DNA from: Dichetophora obliterata
Lineage: Eukaryota > Arthropoda > Insecta > Diptera > Sciomyzidae
Length of the DNA: 64,000 nt
Direction of reading: 5' to 3'
NCBI GenBank assembly: GCA_963920525.1
Contig: OY986435.1
Span: forward strand, 177,228,266-177,292,265
Under the pieces are notes generated by a model. It searched no databases, was not told the DNA's origin, and saw only the letters and a list, made by a program, of their open reading frames with translations. The position numbers and the translations under genes were made by a program. Each line of letters begins with the position of its first letter. Position 1 is the first letter of the stretch. Below, piece after piece: positions 33,151-43,369 of this stretch.

Positions 33151-33528
33151 TGTGCGAGCCATACAGAGCACTGCAAAATGGAATAATTGGTACAAACTAG
33201 AGGGCAAAAATTATTTTGATGGCGTTTTTAGTGCTTTAGGCACAGAAAAGTACAAAAAGAGAGTCTTTAAGATATTTGGACAAGTGGACGTGGCATCTTC
33301 CATACAAATAGATCTTATTTTGCGCAATATCTGAAAAAGCAGTAAAGCCATAACAACAGAAACTTAGTCAGTCATCAAGTGCATCATTCAAAGAAAATGT
33401 GTCAAAAGAAGGCTTGATTGGACAAGTGGGAGTGGCACCTCCCTTACAAATGGATCACATTTTGAGCAATATCTAGAGCACCAGTAACGCCACAACAACA
33501 AAAACTAAGGCCATCATCAAATTCATTA
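33151..33528 (+). repeat. Tandem repeat (about 140-bp unit) forming the core of the foldback element
   Basis: Units begin ACAAGTGG(A/G)(C/A)GTGGCA at about 33281 and 33420. A third part, starting ACAAGTGGGCGTGGTACC, lies right of the CMC transposon at 41760. Each unit contains (A/T)ACAAAT(A/G)GATC(A/T)(T/C)ATTTTG.GCAATATCT. The CMC transposon landed inside the second unit. Confidence 0.75.
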
Positions 33529-33549
33529 CACTCAAAATAAAATTAACTG

Positions 33550-34070
33550 TGATATTGATAAAAATTTTTTGTTAATCTTTAACAAAGCAATATTGTCAAA
33601 TTCAAAAAATTTTATTGACTACACAAAGAAATTTTATCAATTTCACTTAAAATTTATCAATATGAAAAAACTTTTTGTCAAAATAAATTTTGTTACTTTG
33701 ATAAAAATAATTTATCAGTTTGATAAAAAAATTTTCAATTTATTTTACGGGATAAAAAATTTTATCAATATGATAAAATTTTTTAGGATATTGACAAAAA
33801 TTTATCAATTGAACAATAATTTTTATCATTTTGATAAAATCTACGATTGATTTCTTTTATCAATATGATAAAAATTTAATCAATTCAACAAACATTTTTT
33901 TTTCATATTGATAAATTTTTATCATTACGAAAAACATCAATCAAACATTTATCATATTGATAATGCTTTTAATAATTTTGGGATCGATTGACAAAATTTT
34001 ATCAAATCAACAAAGCAATTTTTTAGATTTGATAAAATTTTATCAATGTGATAAATTTTACTCAATGACA
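33550..34070. repeat. Left subterminal repeat array of the CMC transposon
   Basis: TTATCAA, TTGATAAAA and near-palindromes such as TTTTATCAATATGATAAAA occur about 20 times in both orientations in 520 bases, mixed with TTTGTCAAA variants. In CACTA-type elements such arrays bind the transposase or accessory proteins; that role here is inferred. Confidence 0.8.
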
Positions 34071-34246
34071 AGAACAGACGCTTGACCGTTTGTCATTTCA
34101 CCACTTCTTTTTGCGTTTTACAAGAATACTTTGGCAGAGCGTTATACAAGAAAACAAAGGAGCAAATAGTTAAATATAATTAAATATATACTAAATATAC
34201 TTTTGAAATTATTTAAAAAAGTTTAACTTAAAAAAGTGAAAAAGAA

Positions 34247-34522
34247 ATGAATGATTTGGAGTCATTAATAGTGGAGCTGCACTTGGACTTACAAAAAATA
34301 AAAAAAATACGACTATTGGAATATTTAGAGGGTAAGTTGGAAGAAAAATTTGATTGTAAATATAAAAACATACATTTTATTTATTTAGATAGTGAAATAG
34401 ACCGAAGTGCCTTAAAAATAATTACTCCGCAGCAACTGGAGAGGTTTTTTGACAATAATCGGGTTCCACTGGGAATACAAATTCTCTTCGAACAACGTCT
34501 TAAAGTGTGGCAGAAACTCGAT
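34247..34522 (+). CDS. Small SAM-like protein or 5' coding exon of the transposase
   Basis: ATG 34247 opens 92 codons that end exactly at a strong splice donor (CTCGAT/GTAAGT, GT at 34523); read through, it stops at 34537. The C-terminal half, SEIDRSALKIITPQQLE .. VPLGIQILFEQRLKVW, has the SAM-domain pattern (acidic-ID..L..LT...L......GI...F...L). It resembles residues 70-115 of the downstream SAMD3-like protein (EVDLDILKNMTSRHAELL .. LGVLVKFESNLKKWQ). A phase-compatible acceptor (AG at 34999-35000) would join it to the transposase frame, but this acceptor is weak. It may be the N-terminal exon of the transposase or a stand-alone protein. Not recognised beyond the SAM-like fold. Confidence 0.55.
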
Positions 34523-35057
34523 GTAAGTATATTTTAACATAAGTACATTTAAATAGGGTTTTTCAGTGAGAAGTGTAAGTGTATAGTGTATGAATCTAAA
34601 GTACTTTATTCTTCGAATAATCAGTAATTCCAAAGTTTCTGAACTAAAATAATGAATATTGCTTCCAAAAGTTTTTATTTTTATTTTTTTTCCTAAAAAC
34701 GGATATAATGTAGCAACGGAGTTAAAGTGAGTGTTCATTTTAGAGCCCAAACTTTCAAATGAAGGAGTTTATTCCTTACTTTTTAGAATTAGTTCTGGTG
34801 TATAACATACCTATATTTTATTTTTAAAGATTCATATTTAAATTAACACTCACATAAATACACTTACACTGCTGAAGTAAATCCTTTATTATTTTAAATT
34901 GAATTAGTAAAAATTGGATGCAATTTTTTCAGGCTCAAACCTAAAAATGTTATAAAGGCAAAATAGAAATATTTTTTAAAATAGTTATATAGATTTTAAG
35001 TTTTGTTGCTTTAATATAAGTCATCTCTTTTTGTGTTATTATTGCGTTAGTCTAATC

Positions 35058-37484
35058 ATGATTTGTTTTCTATGTAAATCAGAAAATTTTTCATATAAAT
35101 CTTTGGTGGTCCACTTAAAAATATTTCATTCTCTTCGACCTAGCAGCACATTTGAATGTTGCGAAAGCAGTTGTAATCAAGCTTTTGGAAATTTAGATTC
35201 ATTCAGAAAGCACCTAAAAAGAAGGCACGTTTCTTCAAACAGTCAGAATACGTCAAATATTCCTGCTAAAAATCAAAATATACTTCACCTAGAAGACTCA
35301 CTTGCAGGTGGTGCCAACATTGCAAGCGATAATGCAGATTCCTTAGCACCAATTATGCACGTAACACACCCACCAATTCTTAAAAACTTTACTGACATCA
35401 TTTCCAAATCCTCTTTAGAGTTCACATTAAATCTCCATAACAAAAGCAATTTAAATAGAAAAGATGTAGAAACAATTCAAAAGTTGGTTGTTGAAAAAAT
35501 TACAAATCCAATTGCCAAATTTCTAAAAAATAATGTCGAATATTCATTAAACTCAATAAGCGATATTTCAAACATTATATCTGACCCATTTAAATTATGT
35601 TCTTCGGAATATCATTTAAGTAAATGGCTATTGGAAAATGATTATACAAAAGAAATACTACAGTTCTCTATAAATAATGAAATTGGAGTAGTTCAACGTA
35701 ACGGAGAAGCAATTTATGACGAAAAGTGTACAAAGGGCGCACTATTACCTTTAGGGTATCAGATGAGAAAGCTATTTGAGGAAAAGAACTTATTGAATTA
35801 TTATTTAAAAACATATGGATTTGATAAAAGCGGAAAAAATAATAATATTTCAAATTTCATGGATGGTGATCTGTGGAAAAAGAAAACATCTTCTTACTCA
35901 AATGAAATTTGTGTTCCATATTTCATGTATATTGATGATTTTGGGATTAACAATCCTCTTGGTTCTCATCCCCAGTCAATTTCCGGCATTTATTTTAATT
36001 TTCCTTGGATTGAAAACAGTTCGAAGTTAAATCAAATTTTTGTAGCAGGCTTTATAAAATCATTAGATTTAAAAAATTTTGGAAATGACCGGTGCCTTAA
36101 ACACTTTGTTGATGAAATAAATGAATTAGAAATAAACGGTTTGTTTATTAAATCAGATCACGGTCCTCGAAAAGTTCATTTCATTTTGGGATTATTTTTG
36201 GGGGATAATCTTGGTTTGAATTCAGTTTCCGATTTCAGTAAATCTTTTTCGAGTAAATATTTTTGTCGTTTTTGTAAGGTAGATAAAGCTACAACTCAAA
36301 CGCTTTGCGAAGAAAATCCAGAATATTTAAGAAAAATCGAAAACTATGAAATTGACCTTTTAAATAATTGTTTTGAGGTCTCAGGAATTGCTAAAAATTC
36401 AATTTTAAACCAAATTAAATCTTTTCATGTCGTGGAAAATTTCTCTGTTGATATGATGCATGATCTCTTCGAAGGCGTTTGCCATTACGATCTCTGCCAT
36501 ATATTTTCTTATTACATTAATGACTTGAAATTGTTTTCTTTAGACATATTAAATGTTCGCAAAGAATATTTTAATTATGGTAGTATAGAGGTTGGCAATA
36601 TATCGGGTCCTATTAAAACAAATCATTTAAAAAAGTTTCGACTGAAAATGTCGGCAAGCGAAATGAAGTGTTTCGTACACTTCTTGCCCTTGATGATAGG
36701 AGACCTAGTACCAGAGAATGATGAAGTTTGGGACTTTTTGCTATGTTTGCTTCAAATAATTGACATATTGCTTTCTGATCACTTTATGCTTGATAGTATT
36801 TTTGCACTCAAGGATCTTATTAGAGATCACAATAAAAAATATTGCGAATTGTTTAAAGATTCTTTGAAGCCCAAACATCACTTTCTTACCCATTACCCTT
36901 CTATCATTCTTCATTCGGGTCCTCCAAAGCATTACTGGAGTTTCAGGTTTGAGGCCAAACACAAAGAGTTAAAATCGTATGCCCAATCTACGAATTCAAG
37001 AAAAAATATAACTCTTACTTTAGCAAAGAAGTGCCAACTAAAGTTTTCTCACTTTTTGTTTTCGACCGTTCCTGATTCACTTCAAGTAAATGAACATTTT
37101 AAGACAGCAATTACAACAGATATTGACTTATTTAAACTTAAGCTAGAACCCTACATTATACCTTCGTCTTATTCCAAAATTACTTTTAAGGGAAGATGCT
37201 ATAAAAGAGGATATTTTTTAACGAAGTTCATACAGCAAAAAGTGTGCTTATTTAGGATTTCTCTGATAGTGATTTTTGAGGAGAGTAACCGCATACTATT
37301 TGTTGTTGACGAGATTTTAATTATGGGTTTTAGCTCTCATTTTTGCTCATACGAAATTGACTTGAATGAAACTGTAACAAGAAAAAATTTATTTTACGAT
37401 ATAAAAGAGTTCAGTGGGCCACCAATCAATGCTCATAAAATTATTAGTGGACAGCTTATGATACGCTTAAAAGAATATTTCTGA
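35058..37484 (+). CDS. TNP2-like (CMC superfamily) transposase with N-terminal C2H2 fingers
   Basis: I take ATG 35058 as start (808 residues); the frame is open further upstream, but no ATG precedes it nearby. Two C2H2-type fingers occupy residues 3-57 (CFLCKSENFSYKSLVVHLKI; CNQAFGNLDSFRKHLKRRH). The central domain holds YIDDFGINNPLGSH (about 293), KINGI-like SISGIYFNFPW, IKSDHGPRKVHFILG, a CRFC zinc motif (about 404), SVDMMHDLFEGVCHYDL (about 465), KPKHHFLTHYPSIILHSGPP (about 604) and WSFRFEAKHKELKS (about 628). These blocks match the animal TNP2/EnSpm-like transposase family often annotated as uncharacterised proteins. It would cut the CACTC ends. No stop or frameshift is present, so it is likely functional. 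Confidence 0.85.
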   Translation: MICFLCKSENFSYKSLVVHLKIFHSLRPSSTFECCESSCNQAFGNLDSFRKHLKRRHVSSNSQNTSNIPAKNQNILHLEDSLAGGANIASDNADSLAPIMHVTHPPILKNFTDIISKSSLEFTLNLHNKSNLNRKDVETIQKLVVEKITNPIAKFLKNNVEYSLNSISDISNIISDPFKLCSSEYHLSKWLLENDYTKEILQFSINNEIGVVQRNGEAIYDEKCTKGALLPLGYQMRKLFEEKNLLNYYLKTYGFDKSGKNNNISNFMDGDLWKKKTSSYSNEICVPYFMYIDDFGINNPLGSHPQSISGIYFNFPWIENSSKLNQIFVAGFIKSLDLKNFGNDRCLKHFVDEINELEINGLFIKSDHGPRKVHFILGLFLGDNLGLNSVSDFSKSFSSKYFCRFCKVDKATTQTLCEENPEYLRKIENYEIDLLNNCFEVSGIAKNSILNQIKSFHVVENFSVDMMHDLFEGVCHYDLCHIFSYYINDLKLFSLDILNVRKEYFNYGSIEVGNISGPIKTNHLKKFRLKMSASEMKCFVHFLPLMIGDLVPENDEVWDFLLCLLQIIDILLSDHFMLDSIFALKDLIRDHNKKYCELFKDSLKPKHHFLTHYPSIILHSGPPKHYWSFRFEAKHKELKSYAQSTNSRKNITLTLAKKCQLKFSHFLFSTVPDSLQVNEHFKTAITTDIDLFKLKLEPYIIPSSYSKITFKGRCYKRGYFLTKFIQQKVCLFRISLIVIFEESNRILFVVDEILIMGFSSHFCSYEIDLNETVTRKNLFYDIKEFSGPPINAHKIISGQLMIRLKEYF

Positions 37485-37636
37485 TTTATTTTATCTATTA
37501 CTTCTTTTTATGTTTAAAGTAACAGGACATTTGTATTCAAATTTTGGTCAATATATCATTAAGATTGATTAATAATTACTTAGTAATAAGTTCAATACTA
37601 AATTAAATAAGTTTAAATACCAAATAAGCGAAAAAT

Positions 37637-40220
37637 ATGGATGATTTATCGGAATACGTATTCTTTACTAATTCTCCAATACCGCAACAAATTGAGAACG
37701 CTGAGCAAATTCAGCAATCACAGGATGTTCAAATACTTTACAGTTCAGTTGAAATTCCACCAAATCAGAATGTTCCAAGAATTGATCAACCGGAGCTTTT
37801 AAGACTTCTTTCGAACTGGGGAGTTGAACTTCTGTATGAAAAATGTATAGGTAATTTTTGTGCGCTAATATTTTTGATTGCTATACTTATTTTTCACATT
37901 TTAGAAGAAGAAGTTGATTTGGATATTCTAAAAAATATGACATCGCGGCATGCAGAATTGTTAACTAAAGATTTCAAACTTGGAGTTTTGGTCAAATTTG
38001 AGAGCAATTTAAAAAAATGGCAAATAAATACCAACACTACAGTCTCTTCGAGTTTATCAGAGCATGCAGCAACTGAATTGTTTCCTAATATTCATAAAAC
38101 ATATACTTCGTCGCAAAGTTCCTTGGAATTTGTTAAAAACAAGGAACAGTTTATTAATCTAGAGGATTTACTGCAACAAAGCAGCCAGGGGAAATGTTTA
38201 ATAGAGAAATATAAAAAGGGTATTGATCTTAACGATGGATGCAGAACTATTTTATTGGATATCATTATGAATTATTTAGTACAAAAAGAAATCAAAAGGG
38301 GCATTCTGCTGGCTGAGAAAATTGCAGACGAAATTATTTCGGTTTTTCCCAAAGAGACAAAAGTATTTTCTAGACTAAAACATTGTGAAAATAACTCTAA
38401 AATATGCTTTTGTAATTTTAGACAGTTTATTTTTTTAAAGAAACCGGCAAAGCTCCAAAAGGAAAAATTTACTCGAAGTATTTCAATACTTTAAGAAGTT
38501 TTAAGAGCTGTGGTCTCTTAGGAAAAAGAGCATACGTTGACGCAGATGCAGGAACTTCCGGAAGTTTTCGGCGTGAGGGCTCTATATCTCTTGGTAAATA
38601 AATTCCATATTTTAAGAGTAAATTTATTTAAGTTTGTGTTTATATAGATCCAGAAGATGACATAGAAGAACATTTAGAGGCGATTAAAATGGATAACTGC
38701 AGCTGGCCTGAAATCGAGAAGCACTATTCAGCCACTTCAAAGTACCGCCTCTTAAATATTTCGGAGTCATCATCAACGGAAGAAATTTTAAACAATTGGA
38801 GACATTACAAAAGCCCTCTTGGATTTAAATTAGTAAGTAAACTTCATTGTTTTTAATAATTATAAAAAACAAAATTAATTTTGTTTACAATTTATGCATT
38901 GGGTACAAAACCGACATGAGAGCCTTTCACGCCCTTTTTTCATAAATAGCAGATAATTTCATAAATAAATCTCGAAACACAGTTTTTTTCTCTCACGCCC
39001 TTTTTTCACCAAATGCATCAATTATATTTCAGCTTAATGACAAACATTTTGTTTAGAATTATACAAGACAATATAATAATAAAAAAAATTTTATATACCT
39101 ACACAGATTCATTATGATTTCAACATTCTGCATCCAAATTCAAAAAGCTTTGTTCAAAATTTTCCAAATCACTCCACTGAACTTTTTAAAATTATTGAAC
39201 AAAGAATAAAGGATCACAGCAGTCTGTCTTTGTTGAGAGAGTGGAAACGGATTGAAAATCCATCAGAAAGTAAGTTTCACAATTTATAATTATTTCTTTT
39301 GTGTCTATGATAGAAATATTCAAGAATAAATTAACTAATATGAAAAGTTACATTAGTTAAGCTCTCTTCACTAACAATTGTAAAATGTGGTGTAGGGTAT
39401 TTACCCGTCGGTTTATCCCAAATATAACGTTCTTATGCCGTGGTTATGCTAGCCAAACATGTTTGCCGAAAATTTTGTTGTTGTTATTGTTTTACGTATA
39501 AAATGAAAAATTAGCTTTTTCTCATTCTCTCGCTCTCGGACCGAACATTTTTGATTGCTGGTTAAATTACTGGTTTACATTAAATTACATTAAATTATTG
39601 GTTTTAAAATCAATGTTTTTAAAGGAGCAAGAGTAGTAAAAGTAGTAGTAGTGAAATAGTTAAATGATCAGTCAAAATGATATAAAGTTGAAATAATTGC
39701 TATATATCAGATTTCGGGTTTATTAACATATTTCTATGTTTTGGTTTCAGATGGACGCTATACAACAATCCTGTACTTGCTTCATGCTGTTCTGATACCC
39801 ACTTCAAAAGTAGTGAAAATTGAAAATGGGAAGAAAATTTATATTAAGTATTCGATTAAGGATTCCCAGAACTCTTTTATTATTATTGGATCAACAGTGG
39901 AAGAAGCAGAAGCAGCATTACAACGAAAATTAGCAAAGAAAGAGGCAATTCAACCTTTGATTATGCTCACTGGAAGCATCATGCATCCAGAAAATATAAT
40001 CCTTTATTTTGATGGGATAAAATTCAAATTTTTTTCAATTTTAGAAGCGGTTGATATTTGCTTCAAAATATTTATCATTTTTAATTTGGAATATCCACTT
40101 GCTTCTAAATTATCATGGATATTCATTGAAAAAATTTTTTATGCATTAGACATTACTTCTAAAAAAGTTCATCCAAATGTAAGCCTTTTGTGTTCTCAAC
40201 TTGAACAACAGAGAGATTAG
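37637..40220 (+). CDS. Six-exon SAMD3-like accessory protein carried by the transposon
   Basis: Exons inferred from GT-AG borders and frame: 37637-37850, 37905-38362, 38422-38593, 38648-38832, 39107-39269 and 39751-40220. Introns of 54, 59, 54, 274 and 481 bp all keep phase, giving about 553 residues and a stop at 40218-40220. The N-terminus (about 50-115) has a SAM-like domain (LLRLLSNWGVELLYEKC, then EEVDLDILKNMTSRHAELL). The middle part reads CRTILLDIIMNYLVQKEIK, EKIADEIISVFPKET and KAPKGKIYSKYFNTLRS. The C-terminus reads TTILYLLHAVLIPTSKV and LFI-like EAVDICFKIFIIFNLEYP. This order resembles proteins annotated SAMD3-like in many animals. Its role is unknown; by position it is the second protein of the transposon, perhaps a binding or regulatory partner of the transposase. 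Confidence 0.72.
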
Positions 40221-40574
40221 TTTTTAACTACAGATAATTTAAGTTGTACTGAATTTTATTTCTTAATTTTATATTTAAAAACTTAATAATTTAATTTATG
40301 ACTTTAATTGTAATAAATTTTTAATTTTGAATAAATAATAATCTTCCCATCTTTTCATTTAACAGAATTTGTTATCAAATTCACTAAATTGCTGTTATAC
40401 ATGAGGGAATAATTGTTCACTTCATAAAAAAATTTTAGACTTCGCAGCCAAATAAATTGGTTTGATTGAAAAAATCTTATTTATCGAAAATCGGAGACGA
40501 AAAATGTTCAAATGATGACGATTTATTATTAAATAAATAAATATGTATTTTATTTTAAATTATTTAAAATGTAT
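40221..40574 (+). other. 3' UTR and spacer of the SAMD3-like gene
   Basis: Contains AATAAA/ATAATAAATT signals around 40310-40345 (TTTTGAATAAATAATAATC), a likely poly(A) site. No other feature seen. Confidence 0.5.
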
Positions 40575-40898
40575 TAAAACTGTTGTCATCCACGGAGAAA
40601 ATTATTTCTCATAATTAAGAATTTTTTCATATAGCGACTTAAATAATTCGGCTTAGTTAAGAGAAAAATCATATGTTTTCTAATTTAGAGTTGAAAATAT
40701 TTTATATAAATAAAATACATATTTATTTATATAAAACATTTTACACTCCATATTTATTTATATAAAACATTTTACACTACAAATTAGAAAGCATATGATT
40801 TTTCTCTTAATTAAGCCGAATTATTTATGTTGCTATATGAAAAAATTCTTTATTATGAGAAATATTTTTCTCCGTGGAATAACAACAATTTTTGAATT
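40575..40898. mobile_element. Foldback MITE nested in the CMC transposon
   Basis: The left arm (ACTGTTGTCATCCACGGAGA, TTAAGAATTTTTTCATATAG, ATTCGGCTTAGTTAAGAG, AAATCATATG) reappears inverted on the right (CATATGATTTTTCTCTTAAT, CTATATGAAAAAATTCTTTA, TTCTCCGTGGAATAACAAC). Arms of about 140 bp leave almost no loop, so the RNA or DNA would fold into a long hairpin. The target duplication is unclear. Confidence 0.7.
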
Positions 40899-40914
40899 TA
40901 ATATATGTATAGGG

Positions 40915-41710
40915 TAAATCAAAAAAATATTTTGTAAAATCAACAAAATATTTTGTGAAATTAACAAAATATTTTGTAAAATCAACAAAATATTTTGTAA
41001 AATTAACAAAATATTTTGTTAAATCAACATAATATATTATCAAATCAACAAAATTTTTTTAAAGCTATGACACATTTTTATCAATTTGACAAACATTTTC
41101 ATCAATTTCACAAAAACGTTTATTAATTTGACAAAAATTTTATCAATTTGACAAAAATTTCATCATTTTGATAAATTTTGATCAAATAAACAATATTGAA
41201 GATTGTTGTTGGTACTCCGAATTGTTCATATTGATAATTGCTTTATCAATCTAAAAAAAATTTTATCAATTTGACAAAACATTTTTCAATTTGATAAATT
41301 TTCATCAAATTAACAAAATCGATGATTTTTGTTGGTACTCTAAATTGTTAATATTGATAATTGATTTATCTATTTGAAAAAATGTTATCAATATGATAAC
41401 TTTTTGTCGAATCAACAAAATCGATGATTCTTGTTGGTACTAAGAGTTGTTCATATTGATAATTGCTTTATGAATTTGACAAGAAATTTTATATTTTTGA
41501 TAAATTTTTGTCAAAACAACAAAATTTGTTAATGGTTTTCGTGAACTGCATTTTTCATATTGATAATTGGTTTATTAAATTAACAAAATGGGTTTGTTAA
41601 ATCAACAAAAGGATTTCAGGTTTTTATCAGATTGACAAAAATTTTTGTTGGACGTATAGTGACAAAAATATTGTCAAATCAACGTGGTTTTTATCAATAT
41701 CACCTAGTTT
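40915..41710. repeat. Right subterminal repeat array of the CMC transposon
   Basis: It begins with about six 20-bp tandem units, (A)AAATCAACAAAATATTTTGT, at 40918-41035. It then has many TTATCAA, TTTGACAAA and TTGATAA motifs to 41700, plus a roughly 110-bp unit containing GTTGGTACT and TCATATTGATAATTG repeated three to four times (41205, 41330, 41430, 41530). It mirrors the left array. Confidence 0.8.
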
Positions 41711-41722
41711 TTATTTTGAGTG

Positions 41723-42181
41723 TATTTGGAGGACATCTGCCAAATTAAGGCATGATTGGACAAGTGGGCGTGGTACCTCCCATACAAATGGATCACATTT
41801 TTCGCAATATCTTGAGAACCAGTAGTGCCACAGAAACAAATCTTTGAAAAAGAATAAAATACGCTATTTAAAAGACACGTGCCAATATAAAAAAAAGACA
41901 ATCTCTTACTTTTTCTTACTTTTTAAATAATCATTTTTGTAATTTAACGTGCATTTAATGAGTATTTGGCCCAAAAATCAAGAAATTTTAACAAGCCGTT
42001 ACTAAGTAATAATTAATTTTACTAAAACAGTGGCCTAAAACTACATTCTTTGTAACTCATTAAAAAAAAATTGCAAGCTCTTTTTTTTTCATATACACTT
42101 CAATTATATCCGTAAAAGATATAAAAATTACGATTTCTTATTTTAGGTGGCTAGTTTCACGAATTTTCACACTAAATGAAT
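41723..42181 (-). repeat. Right part of the foldback element (repeat core plus right arm)
   Basis: The tandem core resumes with CATGATTGGACAAGTGGGCG (about 41750-41768). The right arm at 41925-42181 is the reverse complement of 32690-32990, ending GGTGGCTAGTTTCACGAATT, TTCACACTAAATGAA. Without the CMC insertion the foldback element would be about 1.3 kb. Confidence 0.7.
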
Positions 42182-42310
42182 GAATTCTTGCAGATGTTTA
42201 ATATACAACAACAATACTATGCATATTTTTTCTTGCTGTCGAAGCGCGATGCGCAGCTGAAGTCAATTTTTCGAATTACAATACACACGGAAATATTGAA
42301 GGTTTTGTAA

Positions 42311-43131
42311 CCCAATGGTAAATGAACACATGACGTAACCAATTATTTCTTAAATACAATGTAGCTGCGAGGCCTCCAACGCTTGTATACAATTCTGAAC
42401 TATATTTGTTCGGGCATGGCCGCTTAAACACTGATGACATCTACTTTACACAGTAACCGACGATGGGAGTAGGTATGCACAAGGAGAAAACAAAAAATGA
42501 CGAACAAAATTGAAGAGAAAAAAAAAATTAACGAAAAATCTCTCTACACCAAAACGAAAAGAACACACTGAAAAGAAGCAAGCAAAAGCTAATGACGCCA
42601 CAAATTATTTTAACAATAATTTATGTAATTTAATGATCAATTTATTAACTTTTATAAATAATTTCAGAATTAATGTTTAATAACACTGAGCTATTTTATA
42701 AATAAAAATTTGTTCTGGTTTAAACACAAGGATTAATAATTTTCCTAAACACATTTCACTGTAAAACTTCCCGTGGAAAAACACGATGCTTCCTTGCAGA
42801 CGAATAAAGTCAAACTGTTTGAACAATGAAAATAAAATAATATGAGCAGAAACAAGAAGTGAACACAAGCACGATTTTGTTTCCGCTTACAGTTGTGCAT
42901 TGCAATGTCATCACCGACAAATTTTTACAATCGGAAAGTGAGCTAAGAGAGCGGGTATCTTGTACATACCTACTCACAATACCGCTTACTTTGTAAGGTA
43001 GATGTCATCGGTGTTTTAGTGGCCATGTCCAAGCAAATGTAATTGCAAATTGTAAACAGACTTCGAAGGCCCCGCAGCTACTTTCTAGTTAAGAAATAAT
43101 TGGATACATCATGTGTCCATTTACCACTGGG
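42311..43131. mobile_element. Complete-looking foldback element, about 820 bp
   Basis: The left end CCCAATGGTAAATGAACACA and right end TGTGTCCATTTACCACTGGG are inverted. The match continues for about 175 bp on each side (AATTATTTCTTAA, GGCATGGCCGC / GTGGCCATGTCC, GTAAGCGA.., GAGTAGGTATG). The interior has no coding frame. Fragments of the same family lie at 14890, 15108-15540/23583-23715 and 43135-46385. No convincing target duplication was seen. Confidence 0.75.
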
Positions 43132-43134
43132 TGG

Positions 43135-43365
43135 ATGGATAGACACTGATGACATATAACTGACACAGTAAGCGACAATGTGAGTAGGTATGCATAAGAT
43201 AGGAGAGAACAAAAAAATGGTGCTCAAAACTGGAGCGAACACAAATAACTTGAACGAAAATCCTCTCTACGCCAAAAACACAACGAAAACGAAAGAGAAA
43301 ATACCGAAAAGAAGCAAACAAAAGCAAATAACGCCACATATTATTTCCACAATAATTTTTACAAT
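43135..43365 (+). repeat. Second foldback copy, left part
   Basis: It starts inside the arm (CACTGATGACATATAACTGA, ACACAGTAAGCGACAATGTG, AGTAGGTATGC) and continues with the same interior as 42480-42630 (AACGAAAATCCTCTCTACGC, TTCCACAATAATTTTTACAA). It is interrupted at TTAA 43366 by a piggyBac-type element. Confidence 0.7.
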
Positions 43366-43369
43366 TTAA

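Larger units (their letters stand above)
33529..41722 (+). mobile_element. Apparently complete CMC/EnSpm-type (CACTA-like) transposon, 8.2 kb
   Basis: The left terminus is CACTCAAAATAAAA and, after a short variable step, TGATATTGATAAAAA. The right terminus in reverse complement is CACTCAAAATAAAA and then TGATATTGATAAAAA. The target duplication is the dinucleotide TA (33527-33528 and 41723-41724): joining the flanks across one TA aligns, without gaps, to the neighbouring tandem unit (33385-33426). Both ends carry arrays of TTATCAA-type subterminal repeats. Inside are a SAM-like exon, a TNP2-like transposase with zinc fingers, and a six-exon gene of SAMD3-like type, all in the same orientation and open. 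CACT(A/G/C) ends, subterminal arrays and a D-x-MHDLFEGV transposase point to the CMC superfamily. A 2-bp duplication is unlike plant CACTA (3 bp). Confidence 0.85.

Noticed and set aside
34412..34750. 112-codon minus-strand frame in the CMC element
   Set aside because: Antisense to the SAM-like exon and AT-rich intron; no family signature.
40918..41035. CRISPR-like regular short repeats
   Set aside because: Units are contiguous without unique spacers, in a eukaryotic transposon end.
42311..43131. Assigning the foldback element to a known superfamily
   Set aside because: Ends CCCA(A/G)TGG without a clear duplication; not enough to choose.
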